Of a stretch of DNA of 64,000 bases, positions 19,101-27,838 are shown in pieces (the first letter of the stretch is position 1; every line of letters starts with the position of its first letter). Position numbers and translations under genes: made by a program. The DNA is from Microbacterium hatanonis (GTDB lineage: Bacteria; Actinomycetota; Actinomycetes; Actinomycetales; Microbacteriaceae). The notes beneath the pieces were generated by a model that saw nothing but the letters and a program-made list of their open reading frames with translations, was not told where the DNA came from and ran no database searches. The stretch is from positions 62,001 to 126,000 of the forward strand of contig NZ_VRSV01000002.1 of the NCBI RefSeq assembly GCF_008017415.1, read 5' to 3'.

Positions 19101-19240
19101 CCGTCGTGCAGGTCGACCTCGGTCGTCGGGTTGCCCTCGTAGACGATCGCCAGGGTCGCGATCGCGACGGCCGACACCGTCACGATGCTCGCCGAGGCGA
19201 TCGTACGGCGCCGTCGGCGAAGCCATGCGAACGATCTCAT
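13178..19240 (-). CDS. Giant cell-surface protein: cadherin-like repeats plus fibronectin-III domains
   Basis: 2020 residues starting MRSFAWLRRRRR, with one N-terminal membrane anchor/signal (about 13-34). A ~350-residue beta-propeller-like region follows, and then about ten tandem 90-100-residue cadherin/Ig-like units. These are marked by VLANDxDPxGD-type calcium-binding motifs (for example VPVLANDSDPEGD, DVLANDEDPDG and VPVLANDFNP). About five fibronectin-III domains come next (WTPPANNGADITGYTV and similar) and a C-terminal ~90-residue domain with four cysteines. It is a long, probably extracellular, Ca-dependent rod held at the membrane by its N-terminus. It is the first gene of the MoxR-DUF58-transglutaminase-PP2C-FHA-kinase operon (45 bp to MoxR), so it is a natural client for that machinery. 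The start is fixed by GGAGGA seven bases upstream. Confidence 0.93.
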   Translation of the reverse strand: MRSFAWLRRRRRTIASASIVTVSAVAIATLAIVYEGNPTTEVDLHDGGVWITKQSSLMVGHFNHESRVLDGGFRAASDEYDVAQNGSTVLVTDEQSVTAVDPAMVVLTDSADIPAGAKTVLGGATLAVLDPSSGSAWIMPSAAVSGFTVEGTEPTIELGEGADITVGQDGTVYAVSPESREIVTVPIDDTGEPGDPQRRGLDGIEDDAELTVTAVGTTAAVLDERTGTVYTSGGTRTEVPRGDTAVLQQPSPAATSVTLATASQLVNVPLDGSDPVETDAGGDGTPAAPVSLGGCTYGAWGGSARFVRDCSDESNDLAVDIEDIDPTAQLTFRQNRDVVVLNDIIGGAAWMASDSMQRVDNWEDITPPEGDSEEDEQTTEQTVETTLPERTEINTPPVATDDDFGVRPGRTTVLPVLDNDTDADGDVLTVTLPNGSPGLGNVQPINNGAALQIAVPEDASGSDSFTYQIDDGRGGTDTATVRLDVHGWEINSPPVQKRVTAVVVEAGAAVSYNVLPDWTDPDGDEVFLRSVTPDGGDEADFTSDGRISYRAIGGAQGRKDVPIVVSDGTDVGEGVLRVDIRPPGSTVPVTNADHVVVRVGQTATVAPLTNDTSSSREPLRLTRVDEVAGAEIVPDFANKTFTFRSNAPGTYYAQYLVSSGANAVPGLVRVDVVPDADTDLPPIAVRDVALLTSGADVLVNVLANDIDPSGGILVVQSVTVDPNSGISVAVLNHETLRITDQAALGEQTRIGYRISNGSQTAEGEVVVIPVPAPEQLEPPVANDDQAVVRAGDIVTIPVLDNDTHPNSDTMHVAPDLVAPLPTPEQGQIFVSQDTVRFRAGDQPGTVYATYEAVDSTGQKDAGYITIQVLPANPETNQAPRPRDITSRVLSGSEVRIAVPLDGLDPDGDSVELVGLDSAPTKGRISETGANFLVYQAFDDETGADAFTYRVRDRGGAEATASIRVGIAPTEATNQAPYAVKDSVIMRPGREVAVPVLANDSDPEGDAISLISNGLILPEVDGIQARVVGDRVVVTSPDEPMETSLQYTIRDARGAEARAVLQVTVADDVPLQRPIARDDRVRAQDVQEDEYVDLDVLANDEDPDGTTDALRITVDGSATVNADGIVRIPILDEAQLLTYTLTDQDDLTASAFIFVPALSDLPPTLISTEGIEVQSGETVDLPLADHVRAAGGRTVVITEAAKVAASHADGSNLVKDQTTLTYTSAAGYFGQDAITFEVTDGTGPDDPEGRKATLTLPVTVLPPDNQQPTFVNGQMDVAPGEEPTGLDLRALTTDPDEGDLDGMQYSIVGGAPSGFSASIDGQTLRVGTDSGTPKGTTVDVRLRVDDGETEPVEGTVTVRVTASTRPLATANDDIVPQSDQGKTITVPVLANDFNPFPETALKLTSAVPETGSGTADLAGDQVAVTPAADFFGTMVVRYRIQDATGDPDREVEGRIRLTVQGKPNAPGTPTVSSVQDRTVVLSWTPPANNGADITGYTVTSTSGAYTKQCASTTCTLDGLTNNVEYNFVVTATNRVGESDPSAPSAVARPDARPDTPQPPTLTFGDKSLQVAWVTPSTPGSPVESFTLEISPAPPSGLTQKASVTGNTIVWDGLENGTNYQVRVRAHNRAPEPSSWSGYSAGEVPAGPPSAAAAPTTQRLQPVGDQAQMQVTWNAPAANGDAISGYRLNVIRGGSVINTIAVPAGQTSQAVVVDPNQTDYTFTVAAKNKAGWGADSNPSAPRRAFVAPGQPTGVSATTPTNDSAIVVSYTPGSTNGADSSSVKYQYNVGGGWRADWDGSRITSGISNGNQYTVQVRAVTTQDGATYEGAASAASNAATPYGPVNQPGANAERAGQSVRVSWSPPATNGRPINRLEIRIDGGNWENVGPGQGSRNVGNGYDQTHSITVRAIDSEGKISPEKSASASTEPKPQPRAWVTKGSSAQGQDNCTSSSCAYLVLNTKDFPAGTYTVSCVNSREGRFTSGKSYRIEANASMQLTCYFGYPGEQAWVQIDGFGESERQTW

Positions 19241-19314
19241 GGCGGCGTCCTCCCCCGGGGGCATGAAAAGAGTCTGCGACCCGCAGAGGAGCGCGGGCAG
19301 TGATGTGCCCGGAC

Positions 19315-19320
19315 AGCCTA
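19315..19320 (-). promoter_or_regulatory. Probable -10 box of the giant-protein/MoxR operon
   Basis: TAGGCT on the minus strand, about 75 bases before the start codon, in a 149-bp intergenic gap. It resembles actinobacterial housekeeping -10 boxes; no convincing -35 is seen. Confidence 0.4.
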
Positions 19321-19389
19321 ACCTCCGACGTCGACGCCGAAGAACCGAGGGCGACTTCTTGTCATGCCTCCGCGCGGCGTGGTAGTCGC

Positions 19390-21753
<2,364 letters not shown>

Positions 21754-21862
21754 GCGGTCTCCCGGGTTCGGTTACCCCACAGTGTGCCCCACCCCGCCGA
21801 CGCCGCGCTTCTCGGTTCCTGACCGGCCGCGCAGCATCCGCTCCCGGCGTCTTCCCCGCTCA

Positions 21863-21914
21863 GATGCCACAACACCCGGACGCAGCGCGCTGCGCGTCCG
21901 GGTGTTGTGGCATC
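21863..21914. terminator. Long perfect hairpin between helicase and uvrA-like genes
   Basis: Two 21-base arms (21863-21883 and 21894-21914) are perfectly complementary around a 10-base loop. It is located 32 bases after the helicase stop codon and before the next gene on the same strand. It lacks a T tract but is the obvious candidate for stopping helicase transcription, and could act on both strands. Confidence 0.65.
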
Positions 21915-21945
21915 TCGTCGTGAGAGCGGCGTGAGCGTGCGGGGA

Positions 21946-23511
21946 TCAGCCCTGCGCGCGACGATTGGTGCGGGGGCTGCGCGAGCCGACGACCATGCCG
22001 GTCGTGGGCGCACCGCTGGCCGAGCGGCCCGCGGCCGGGCGCTGAGCACCCGAACCATTGCGACCGGAGCCGCCGGAGCGGCCGCGACCGGCGTGGCCGG
22101 CCGACGAGTCGGAGCGACCGGATGCTGCGCCGCGGGGTGCGTCCGAAGAGGTGCGCGCTGCGTCGCTGCCCTGGCCGCGGCCGCGACGGCTGCGGCCGCC
22201 GCCCTGGCCCGCCGGGGCCTCGCCGGAACGGACGGCGCGCTTGCGCTGCGCGTTCGCGCCCTGCGAGCGTCCGCCGCCGCCCTGCTGCTGCGGCTCCTGA
22301 CGCGGCGCGGGGGTGACGTACTCGGCGACGTCTCCGACGAGCGCGGTCACCTGCGGCGACGTGTGCGTGACGGGGGTCGGGGTCACCTTGATGGCGGCCT
22401 TGCGAAGGATGTCCTGGGTGTCGCGGCGCTGCTCGGGGAGCATCACCGTGACCACGTCGCCGGCGCTGCCGGCACGGGCCGTGCGGCCCGAGCGGTGCAG
22501 GTACGCCTTGTGCTCGACGGGCGGGTCGACGTGCACCACGAGCGCGATGTCGTCGACGTGCACGCCGCGGGCGGCGACGTCGGTCGCCACGAGGACGCGC
22601 GCCGTGCCGGCGCTGAACGCGGCGAGGTTGCGGTCGCGCTGCGGCTGGGAGAGGTTGCCGTGCAGGTCGACCGACGGGATGCCCGCGTCGGTCAGGGTGC
22701 GGGCGAGCTTCTTGGCCTGGTGCTTCGTGCGAGTGAAGAGGATGCGGCGGCTCGAACCCGACGCGAGGGTCTTGACGAGGTGCTTCTTGGCTTCGGCGTC
22801 GGCGGCCTCGAAGACGTGGTGGGTCATCGCCGCGACGTGCGAGGTGGCCTCGTCGACCGAGTGCAGCACCTCGTTCTGCAGGAACCGGCGCACGAGCTTG
22901 TCCACGCCGTTGTCGAGGGTCGCCGAGAACAGCAGACGCTGCCCGTTCTTCGGCGTCTTGTCGAGGATGCGGGTCACGACGGGGAGGAACCCGAGGTCGG
23001 CCATGTGGTCGGCCTCGTCGAGAACGGTGATCTCGACGTCTTCGAGCGAGACGAAGCGCTGACCCATGAGGTCTTCGAGACGACCGGGGCAGGCGACCAG
23101 GATGTCGACGCCGGCGTTCATCGCGTCGACCTGGCGCTTCTGGGTCACACCGCCGTAGATCGTGGTGGTGTTCATGCCGTAGGCGGCCGCGAGCGGCGCG
23201 ATGACGGCGTCGATCTGGTTCGCGAGCTCGCGGGTCGGTGCGAGCACGAGCGCGCGAGGGCGACGGGCCTTGCGGGCGGTCTTGTTCTCGCCGAGGCGGG
23301 CGACCAGCGGCAGCGCGAAGGCGAGGGTCTTGCCCGAGCCGGTCTTGCCGCGGCCGAGCACGTCGCGACCCGCGAGGGTGTCGACGAGCGTGTCGGACTG
23401 GATCGGGAACGGTTCGTTCTTGCCCTGCTCGGCGAGCACGCGCACGAGCGGAGCCGGAAGGCCGAGCTCGGCGAACGTCGCGGGGGAAAGGGTGGGGGTA
23501 TCGATGGACAT
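21946..23511 (-). CDS. DEAD-box RNA helicase (RhlE type)
   Basis: 521 residues. Q motif at the N-terminus (PFPIQSD), Walker A GRGKTGSGKT (about 53-62), PTRELANQ, VLDEADHMAD, SAT, then helicase domain 2 with VATDVAARGVH and HRSGRTARAG. The C-terminal ~150 residues are low-complexity Gly/Arg/Ser/Gln-rich, typical of RNA-binding tails. It should unwind structured RNA in ribosome assembly or mRNA decay, often cold-induced. I chose ATG 23509-23511 because GGAGA lies 4-5 bases upstream and the Q motif begins shortly after; upstream in-frame sequence is unrelated. Confidence 0.94.
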   Translation of the reverse strand: MSIDTPTLSPATFAELGLPAPLVRVLAEQGKNEPFPIQSDTLVDTLAGRDVLGRGKTGSGKTLAFALPLVARLGENKTARKARRPRALVLAPTRELANQIDAVIAPLAAAYGMNTTTIYGGVTQKRQVDAMNAGVDILVACPGRLEDLMGQRFVSLEDVEITVLDEADHMADLGFLPVVTRILDKTPKNGQRLLFSATLDNGVDKLVRRFLQNEVLHSVDEATSHVAAMTHHVFEAADAEAKKHLVKTLASGSSRRILFTRTKHQAKKLARTLTDAGIPSVDLHGNLSQPQRDRNLAAFSAGTARVLVATDVAARGVHVDDIALVVHVDPPVEHKAYLHRSGRTARAGSAGDVVTVMLPEQRRDTQDILRKAAIKVTPTPVTHTSPQVTALVGDVAEYVTPAPRQEPQQQGGGGRSQGANAQRKRAVRSGEAPAGQGGGRSRRGRGQGSDAARTSSDAPRGAASGRSDSSAGHAGRGRSGGSGRNGSGAQRPAAGRSASGAPTTGMVVGSRSPRTNRRAQG

Positions 23512-23696
23512 GCGTCTCCATGGCTGCACGCGCGAACGCACGCAGTCCGGGATAGGTTCGCCGCGCACGGGACGCGCGAGCGAGAAGATGGCGAAGGCGT
23601 CGGGTCGACGCATCCGTTCGCCGTAGAAAGTCAAGGGCTCGAGGCCGCTGCGTTCGACGACGCAGGGAGCAAGGATCGCTCCGCAGTGACTCCAGT

Positions 23697-24290
23697 CTAG
23701 CGGTCGTCGACGGACGACGCCGCGCGCCAGCATCCGGCGACGTGATCGTCGACCATTCCGCCCGACTGCATGAGGGCGTACATCGTGGTCGGTCCGACGA
23801 ATCGGAACCCCCGTTTGCGCAGCGCCTTGCTCAGCGCGACCGACTCGGGCGTCGTCGCCGGGACCTCGGCGAACGTCGCGGGAGGTGCCGCCGGATGCTG
23901 CGGGGCGAACGACCACACGAAGGCGTCGAGCTCGCCCGGTGCCATGTCGGCCACGAGGCGGGCGTTCGAGATCGTCGCGAGGATCTTGGCGCGGTTGCGG
24001 ATGATGCCGGCGTCGTTCATGAGCCGCTCGACGTCGCCGTCGTCGAACGCGGCGACGGCGTGCGGATCGAACCCGGCGAACACCTCACGGAACCGGGGGC
24101 GCTTGCGCAGGATCGTGATCCAGCTCAGGCCCGCTTGGAACCCCTCGAGACTCATCTTCTCGAACAGCGCCCGGTCGCCGTGGAGCGGGGTGCCCCACTC
24201 CTCGTCGTGATACCGCTGGTACTCGCCGTCGTCGCCCGCCCACGCGCACCGGGCGATCCCGTCACCACCCACTCGCACGTCGCCGCTCAC
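23697..24290 (-). CDS. tag: DNA-3-methyladenine glycosylase I
   Basis: 197 residues of the helix-hairpin-helix Tag family. It removes 3-methyladenine from alkylated DNA in base-excision repair. The zinc snap is present: Cys in RCAWAGDD, His in YHDEEWG, and the C-terminal His/Cys pair in DDHVAGCW. The substrate pocket segment FEKMSLEGFQAGLSW is typical. It starts at a GTG (24288-24290) preceded only by a weak ribosome site, and a TAGGGT box 6 bases upstream suggests leaderless transcription. Length matches the family (about 190). Confidence 0.95.
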   Translation of the reverse strand: MSGDVRVGGDGIARCAWAGDDGEYQRYHDEEWGTPLHGDRALFEKMSLEGFQAGLSWITILRKRPRFREVFAGFDPHAVAAFDDGDVERLMNDAGIIRNRAKILATISNARLVADMAPGELDAFVWSFAPQHPAAPPATFAEVPATTPESVALSKALRKRGFRFVGPTTMYALMQSGGMVDDHVAGCWRAASSVDDR

Positions 24291-24296
24291 GCCGCC

Positions 24297-24302
24297 ACCC
24301 TA
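24297..24302 (-). promoter_or_regulatory. -10 box of tag, leaderless spacing
   Basis: TAGGGT on the minus strand, 6 bases before the GTG start codon. No clear -35. Confidence 0.45.
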
Positions 24303-24338
24303 GCCGCGGGCGGCGACACCCGCCGAGGCCGACCGCGC

Positions 24339-24412
24339 CGCCGAGGGTGCCCGTTTCCGCCGCGGGTGCCCGGAAGATCGGGCACCCGCGGCGGAAGGAG
24401 GCACTCTCGGCG
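24339..24412. repeat. Nested intergenic palindrome, copy 1
   Basis: Outer arms 24339-24351 and 24400-24412 (one G-T mismatch) enclose inner perfect 18-base arms (24355-24372 and 24379-24396) around a 6-base loop. The outer sequence CGAGGGTGCC is shared with copies at 27371 and 46226. Here it lies just after the stop of the LPATG surface-protein gene, consistent with a terminator. Confidence 0.8.
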
Positions 24413-24422
24413 AACCCGCGGG

Positions 24423-27224
24423 TCAGGCGGAGCGGCGGCGGACGATCAGGCGCGCACCGATGCCTGCAGCGAGCAGCAGGCTCGCGCCGAACGCCAGCGC
24501 CCACGCGTCCTGGCCGGAGCCCGTGGCCGGCAGCACCGCGGGGCCGGCCGCGGGCAGGCCGACCGTCGGCGGCAGGTCGACGCCGGGGACCACCGGCGGT
24601 GCGACCGTGATCGGCGCGACCGCGACGGCCCAGACGATGCCGCCGGCGGGCCCGCCGACCTGCTCCGGAGCCACGCGGTACTCGGTGCCGGCGGCGAACA
24701 GCGCCGCGCGTGCGGTCGCGGGGGTCGCCTGCTGCTCGGTGACGTCGAGGACGTCGCCCGAGAGGCTCACCGCCACGACCTCGACCACCCGGTAGCCGGC
24801 CGGGACCGTCGGGCGGATGCCGTACTCGGCGGCGCCGAACACGGCGACCTCGCCATCGCCGTCCGCGGCGATGAACGCGCCCGAGCCCGGCGCCAGCTCT
24901 TCGCCCGTGGCCGTCGCGCGGTTCGCGAGGAACTGCACCTCGGCGCCCGGCACCGCCTCGAGCGAGGTCGTGTCGACCACCGCGGCGGTCTGCAGCACCA
25001 TGGCGCCGCCGACGAACACCTCCGCGGCGTCGGAGGTCTCGGTGTCGGCGACCACCTCGGTCGGGATCGCGCCGACCAGGGCGCCGTCGACCACGATCGG
25101 AGTCGTGGTGCCGTCCGCGCCGATCGACGTGCCCTCGAACGAGATCGTGGTCGTCTCGGCCTCCTCGACGTCGCGGTACGACGCGAGATCCGTGGCGTCC
25201 CAGACCGCGAGAGCGGCCTCGGGGAGCTCGAGGCCGGGGAGTCCGGGCACCTCCGGGCTCTCGGCGGTCTCGGGGATCTCGACGTAGACGGTCGCCTCGC
25301 CCGGCGCGATGCCGGTGAAGGCGTAGGTGCCGTCGAGCGACGTCGTCGCCCACCACCGGCCCGCAGCATCCTGCAGGTAGACCTCGGCACCCGGGACCGT
25401 CGTGTCGGTGCCCGACGCGTAGACGCCGTCGAGCTCCACGTCGAGGAAGTACGTCACGTCGACGGAGGCCGTCGGGATCTCCTCGAGGGTGACGACGAAC
25501 GTCGGCGCGGAGAAGTACGACGCGGCATCCGCCGTGTCGAGCCAGAAGACGGCGCCGTCATCGCGCACGGCGATCTCGGCCGCGCCCGGGTCGTTGTTCT
25601 CTCGCGCGGTGACCTCGGCGATCGCGTAGCCGGTGGGCGCGGTGACCCGCACGCCGATCTCGTCGGGGAGGTGGCGCACATAGTACGAGTTCGCGAACGC
25701 CTCGTAGGTGCCCTCGCCCCCGGCGAAGTCGTACTCCGTCGCCGGGTACCACTGGCCGTCCGAACCGAGCTCGACAGTGACGTCCGACGCGGGAGCGCCG
25801 CCGGCGTACTCGACCTCGGCGGTTGCGCGGAGTGCGGTGAAGCCCACCTCGAGGGCGGAGCCGCCGTCCTCGACCGCGACGGTCGCGACGGCCTGCGAGT
25901 AGGCCGAGGTGCTCTCGTTCGGGACGCGCTCGATCTCGTCGGCGGACTCCGCATCGGTGGTGTCGAAGAAGATGCTGTCGAAGGCCGAGTTCGGGTGGAC
26001 GAAGTAGACCTTCGCCTCGCCGACGGGGACGTCCTCGAAGACCTGGTCGCCGTTCGCCGCGGTGGTCGGGGTGAGGATCGCGCCCTGGGCGGTGACCAGA
26101 CGGGAGACCCGCGTGTTCTTCTCGTCGGTGCGGCCGTCCTTCGCGGTCTTCGAGGTGTCGAAGACGCCGTCGGCGTAGCGGTCGTCGAACGAGGTGACGC
26201 GGAGATCGGCCGTCGGGAGCTCCTCGAGCGTTACCGTGAAGGTCGGGTTCGACGTGTAGGTCGAGGCGTCGGTGGTCTGCAGCCAGTACGCACCGTCGCG
26301 CGAGGTGACCGGGATCGGGTCGATGTTGCCGCCGGAGGAGACCGCGGTCACCTCGCCGACGCGGTAGCCGGCGGGGGCGGTCACCCGCACCCCGAACTCG
26401 CCGGGGAGGAGGTAGACGTACACGCCGTCGAGGTGCTCGTAGCTGCCCGGCTGGAAGTCGTACTCGGTCGCCGGGAGCCACTGGCCGTTCGCGCCGAGCT
26501 CGACCGTCACGCCCGTGGCGGGGGTGCCGTCGGGGAGCTTCACGTCGGCGACGGCGCGCAGGCCCGAGATGCCGATCGTGCGGGCGGTGTTCGTCCCGTC
26601 GCCGATGGTGACGGATGCTTCGGCACGCGGATCCCAGCTGCTGCCGACCTGGGTCAGCTTCCGGAGGTTCGCCGGGTCGGTCGCGTCGAACAGCATCGCG
26701 TTCACGGGAAGGGTGGGGTACTGCACCTGCAGTCGCGCGTCGCCGGCCGGCACGTCGTCGAAGAACCACGTGTCGCCGACCGCCGTGGCCGTCCAGGTCG
26801 ATCCGTCCGAGGCGACGAGGGTCGGAGCGCCGAGGTACTGGCGGATGGCGTCGCTCTGGCCGGTGCGGCCGACCTTCGACGAATCGAAGACGCCGTCCTG
26901 GTAGCGGTCCTCGAAGACCGTCACGGTGAGGTCGCCGACGGCGGCGGCCGCGAGCGCGGCGCTCACGGTGCGCTCGGCGCGCTGGGCGAGCGGCTCGGGG
27001 GCGGCGTCATCGGTCGGGGCGTCCTCGGCCGGGGCCTCGGTCGGCTCGTCCGAGGGGGCGGGCTCGGGCGATGACGACGCCTCGCGCTCCGAGGTCTCGA
27101 TCGGAGCGGGGGTCTCGGTCGCCGCGTCCGCGAGGACGGAGGCACCGGCGGGGGCTGCGGCGGTGGTGACGAGGACGGCGGCAAGTGCCGCCGCGCCCCA
27201 TCCGGTGATTCGTGCGTTTCGCAC
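24423..27224 (-). CDS. LPXTG-anchored surface protein with repeated SdrD/Cna-B-like domains
   Basis: 933 residues. It has an N-terminal signal peptide (hydrophobic AAALAAVLVTTAAAPAGAS), an acidic Pro/Glu spacer, and repeated modules each opening with a strand plus an acidic loop (VFEDRYQDGVFD, SFDDRYADGVFD, YFLDVELDGVYA). These modules contain ATEYDF and VRVTAPxGY blocks typical of prealbumin-like SdrD_B/Cna_B stalk domains. The C-terminus is a sortase signal: LPATG at 898-902, a hydrophobic helix and RRR tail. It should be covalently attached to the cell wall. Start GTG 27222-27224 has AGGAG eight bases upstream. No sortase gene is present in the window, so a housekeeping sortase elsewhere is presumed. 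The ligand is unknown. Confidence 0.9.
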   Translation of the reverse strand: MRNARITGWGAAALAAVLVTTAAAPAGASVLADAATETPAPIETSEREASSSPEPAPSDEPTEAPAEDAPTDDAAPEPLAQRAERTVSAALAAAAVGDLTVTVFEDRYQDGVFDSSKVGRTGQSDAIRQYLGAPTLVASDGSTWTATAVGDTWFFDDVPAGDARLQVQYPTLPVNAMLFDATDPANLRKLTQVGSSWDPRAEASVTIGDGTNTARTIGISGLRAVADVKLPDGTPATGVTVELGANGQWLPATEYDFQPGSYEHLDGVYVYLLPGEFGVRVTAPAGYRVGEVTAVSSGGNIDPIPVTSRDGAYWLQTTDASTYTSNPTFTVTLEELPTADLRVTSFDDRYADGVFDTSKTAKDGRTDEKNTRVSRLVTAQGAILTPTTAANGDQVFEDVPVGEAKVYFVHPNSAFDSIFFDTTDAESADEIERVPNESTSAYSQAVATVAVEDGGSALEVGFTALRATAEVEYAGGAPASDVTVELGSDGQWYPATEYDFAGGEGTYEAFANSYYVRHLPDEIGVRVTAPTGYAIAEVTARENNDPGAAEIAVRDDGAVFWLDTADAASYFSAPTFVVTLEEIPTASVDVTYFLDVELDGVYASGTDTTVPGAEVYLQDAAGRWWATTSLDGTYAFTGIAPGEATVYVEIPETAESPEVPGLPGLELPEAALAVWDATDLASYRDVEEAETTTISFEGTSIGADGTTTPIVVDGALVGAIPTEVVADTETSDAAEVFVGGAMVLQTAAVVDTTSLEAVPGAEVQFLANRATATGEELAPGSGAFIAADGDGEVAVFGAAEYGIRPTVPAGYRVVEVVAVSLSGDVLDVTEQQATPATARAALFAAGTEYRVAPEQVGGPAGGIVWAVAVAPITVAPPVVPGVDLPPTVGLPAAGPAVLPATGSGQDAWALAFGASLLLAAGIGARLIVRRRSA

Positions 27225-27370
27225 CAGGTGACTCCTGTGATTCGGTCGACAGGGGGCGCCGCGGACATCGCGACCCTCCCAACCTATGAACCGATCGCTC
27301 TGGACTCCCCGTCCGGCACCACCTGTTCACCCGCCCGTCCCCCGCCCTTTCCCGGCCGCGCGCCTGTCGT

Positions 27371-27444
27371 CGCCGAGGGTGCCCGTGTGCGCCACAGGTG
27401 CCCGGAAATTCGGGCTCCCTCGTCGAGAACGGGCACTCTCGGCG
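27371..27444. repeat. Nested intergenic palindrome, copy 2 (between divergent genes)
   Basis: Outer 16-base arms 27371-27386 and 27429-27444 (one mismatch) share the GAGGGTGCCCGT sequence with the other copies. The inner part (around 27396-27418) is an imperfect hairpin with the loop CCCGGAAATTCGGG. It lies between divergent genes and only 32 bases before the start of the plus-strand gene, so simple termination does not explain its place. Confidence 0.75.
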
Positions 27445-27476
27445 AGCACGGAGCCGGAGTCGGGCACAGTAGAGCG

Positions 27477-27791
27477 ATGAACGACGCACCCGGCACGCGC
27501 GCCGAAGACGTCCTCGAGGCGCGCCTCGACCGCGCGAAGATGCCGACCGCCCTGCGGTGGGGGCGCAACGCCCTCGCCTTCGCCGTGTCGACGGTCAGCG
27601 GCGGGGCGGGCGACGACCTCCTGCCCGGCCTCGACCTCGTCGTGAGCAGGCGCGACACCGGCGCCGAGGTGCTGCGGGTCCGGGCGGGCCAGTTCGAAGA
27701 GGCCGGTCACCTGCTCGAGCACACCTGGCGCGACCTCGCCACGATGACGGTGGAGGAGTTCGTGCGCTCGTGGAGGCTCATCGACGAATGA
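27477..27791 (+). CDS. Small conserved-looking protein of unknown function (104 aa)
   Basis: 104 residues starting MNDAPGTRAEDVLEARLDRAKM. It has no signal peptide, no membrane segment and no motif I recognise; it looks like a compact soluble alpha/beta protein (RWGRNALAFAVSTV, then a Glu-rich helix toward FVRSWRLIDE). Codon use fits its neighbours. It stands alone, divergent from the surface-protein gene and convergent with the acyl-CoA oxidase gene, 47 bp away. The start ATG at 27477 has no strong ribosome site. Confidence 0.7.
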   Translation: MNDAPGTRAEDVLEARLDRAKMPTALRWGRNALAFAVSTVSGGAGDDLLPGLDLVVSRRDTGAEVLRVRAGQFEEAGHLLEHTWRDLATMTVEEFVRSWRLIDE

Positions 27792-27838
27792 CGGATGCCG
27801 CGAGCCCTCCCCGGCTCGCAGCATCCGTCGTCTTCGCG

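Noticed and set aside
14366..19303. Very long open frame on the plus strand opposite the giant surface-protein gene
   Set aside because: Its translation is Arg/Asp/Gly-rich with no domains and mirrors the codon bias of the minus-strand gene; the minus strand encodes clear cadherin and FN3 repeats. It is a high-GC antisense shadow.
23512..23696. Possible coding extension or tRNA remnant upstream of the first DEAD-box helicase
   Set aside because: The in-frame peptide is not family-like, a good ribosome site sits at the chosen ATG, and I could not fold a cloverleaf.
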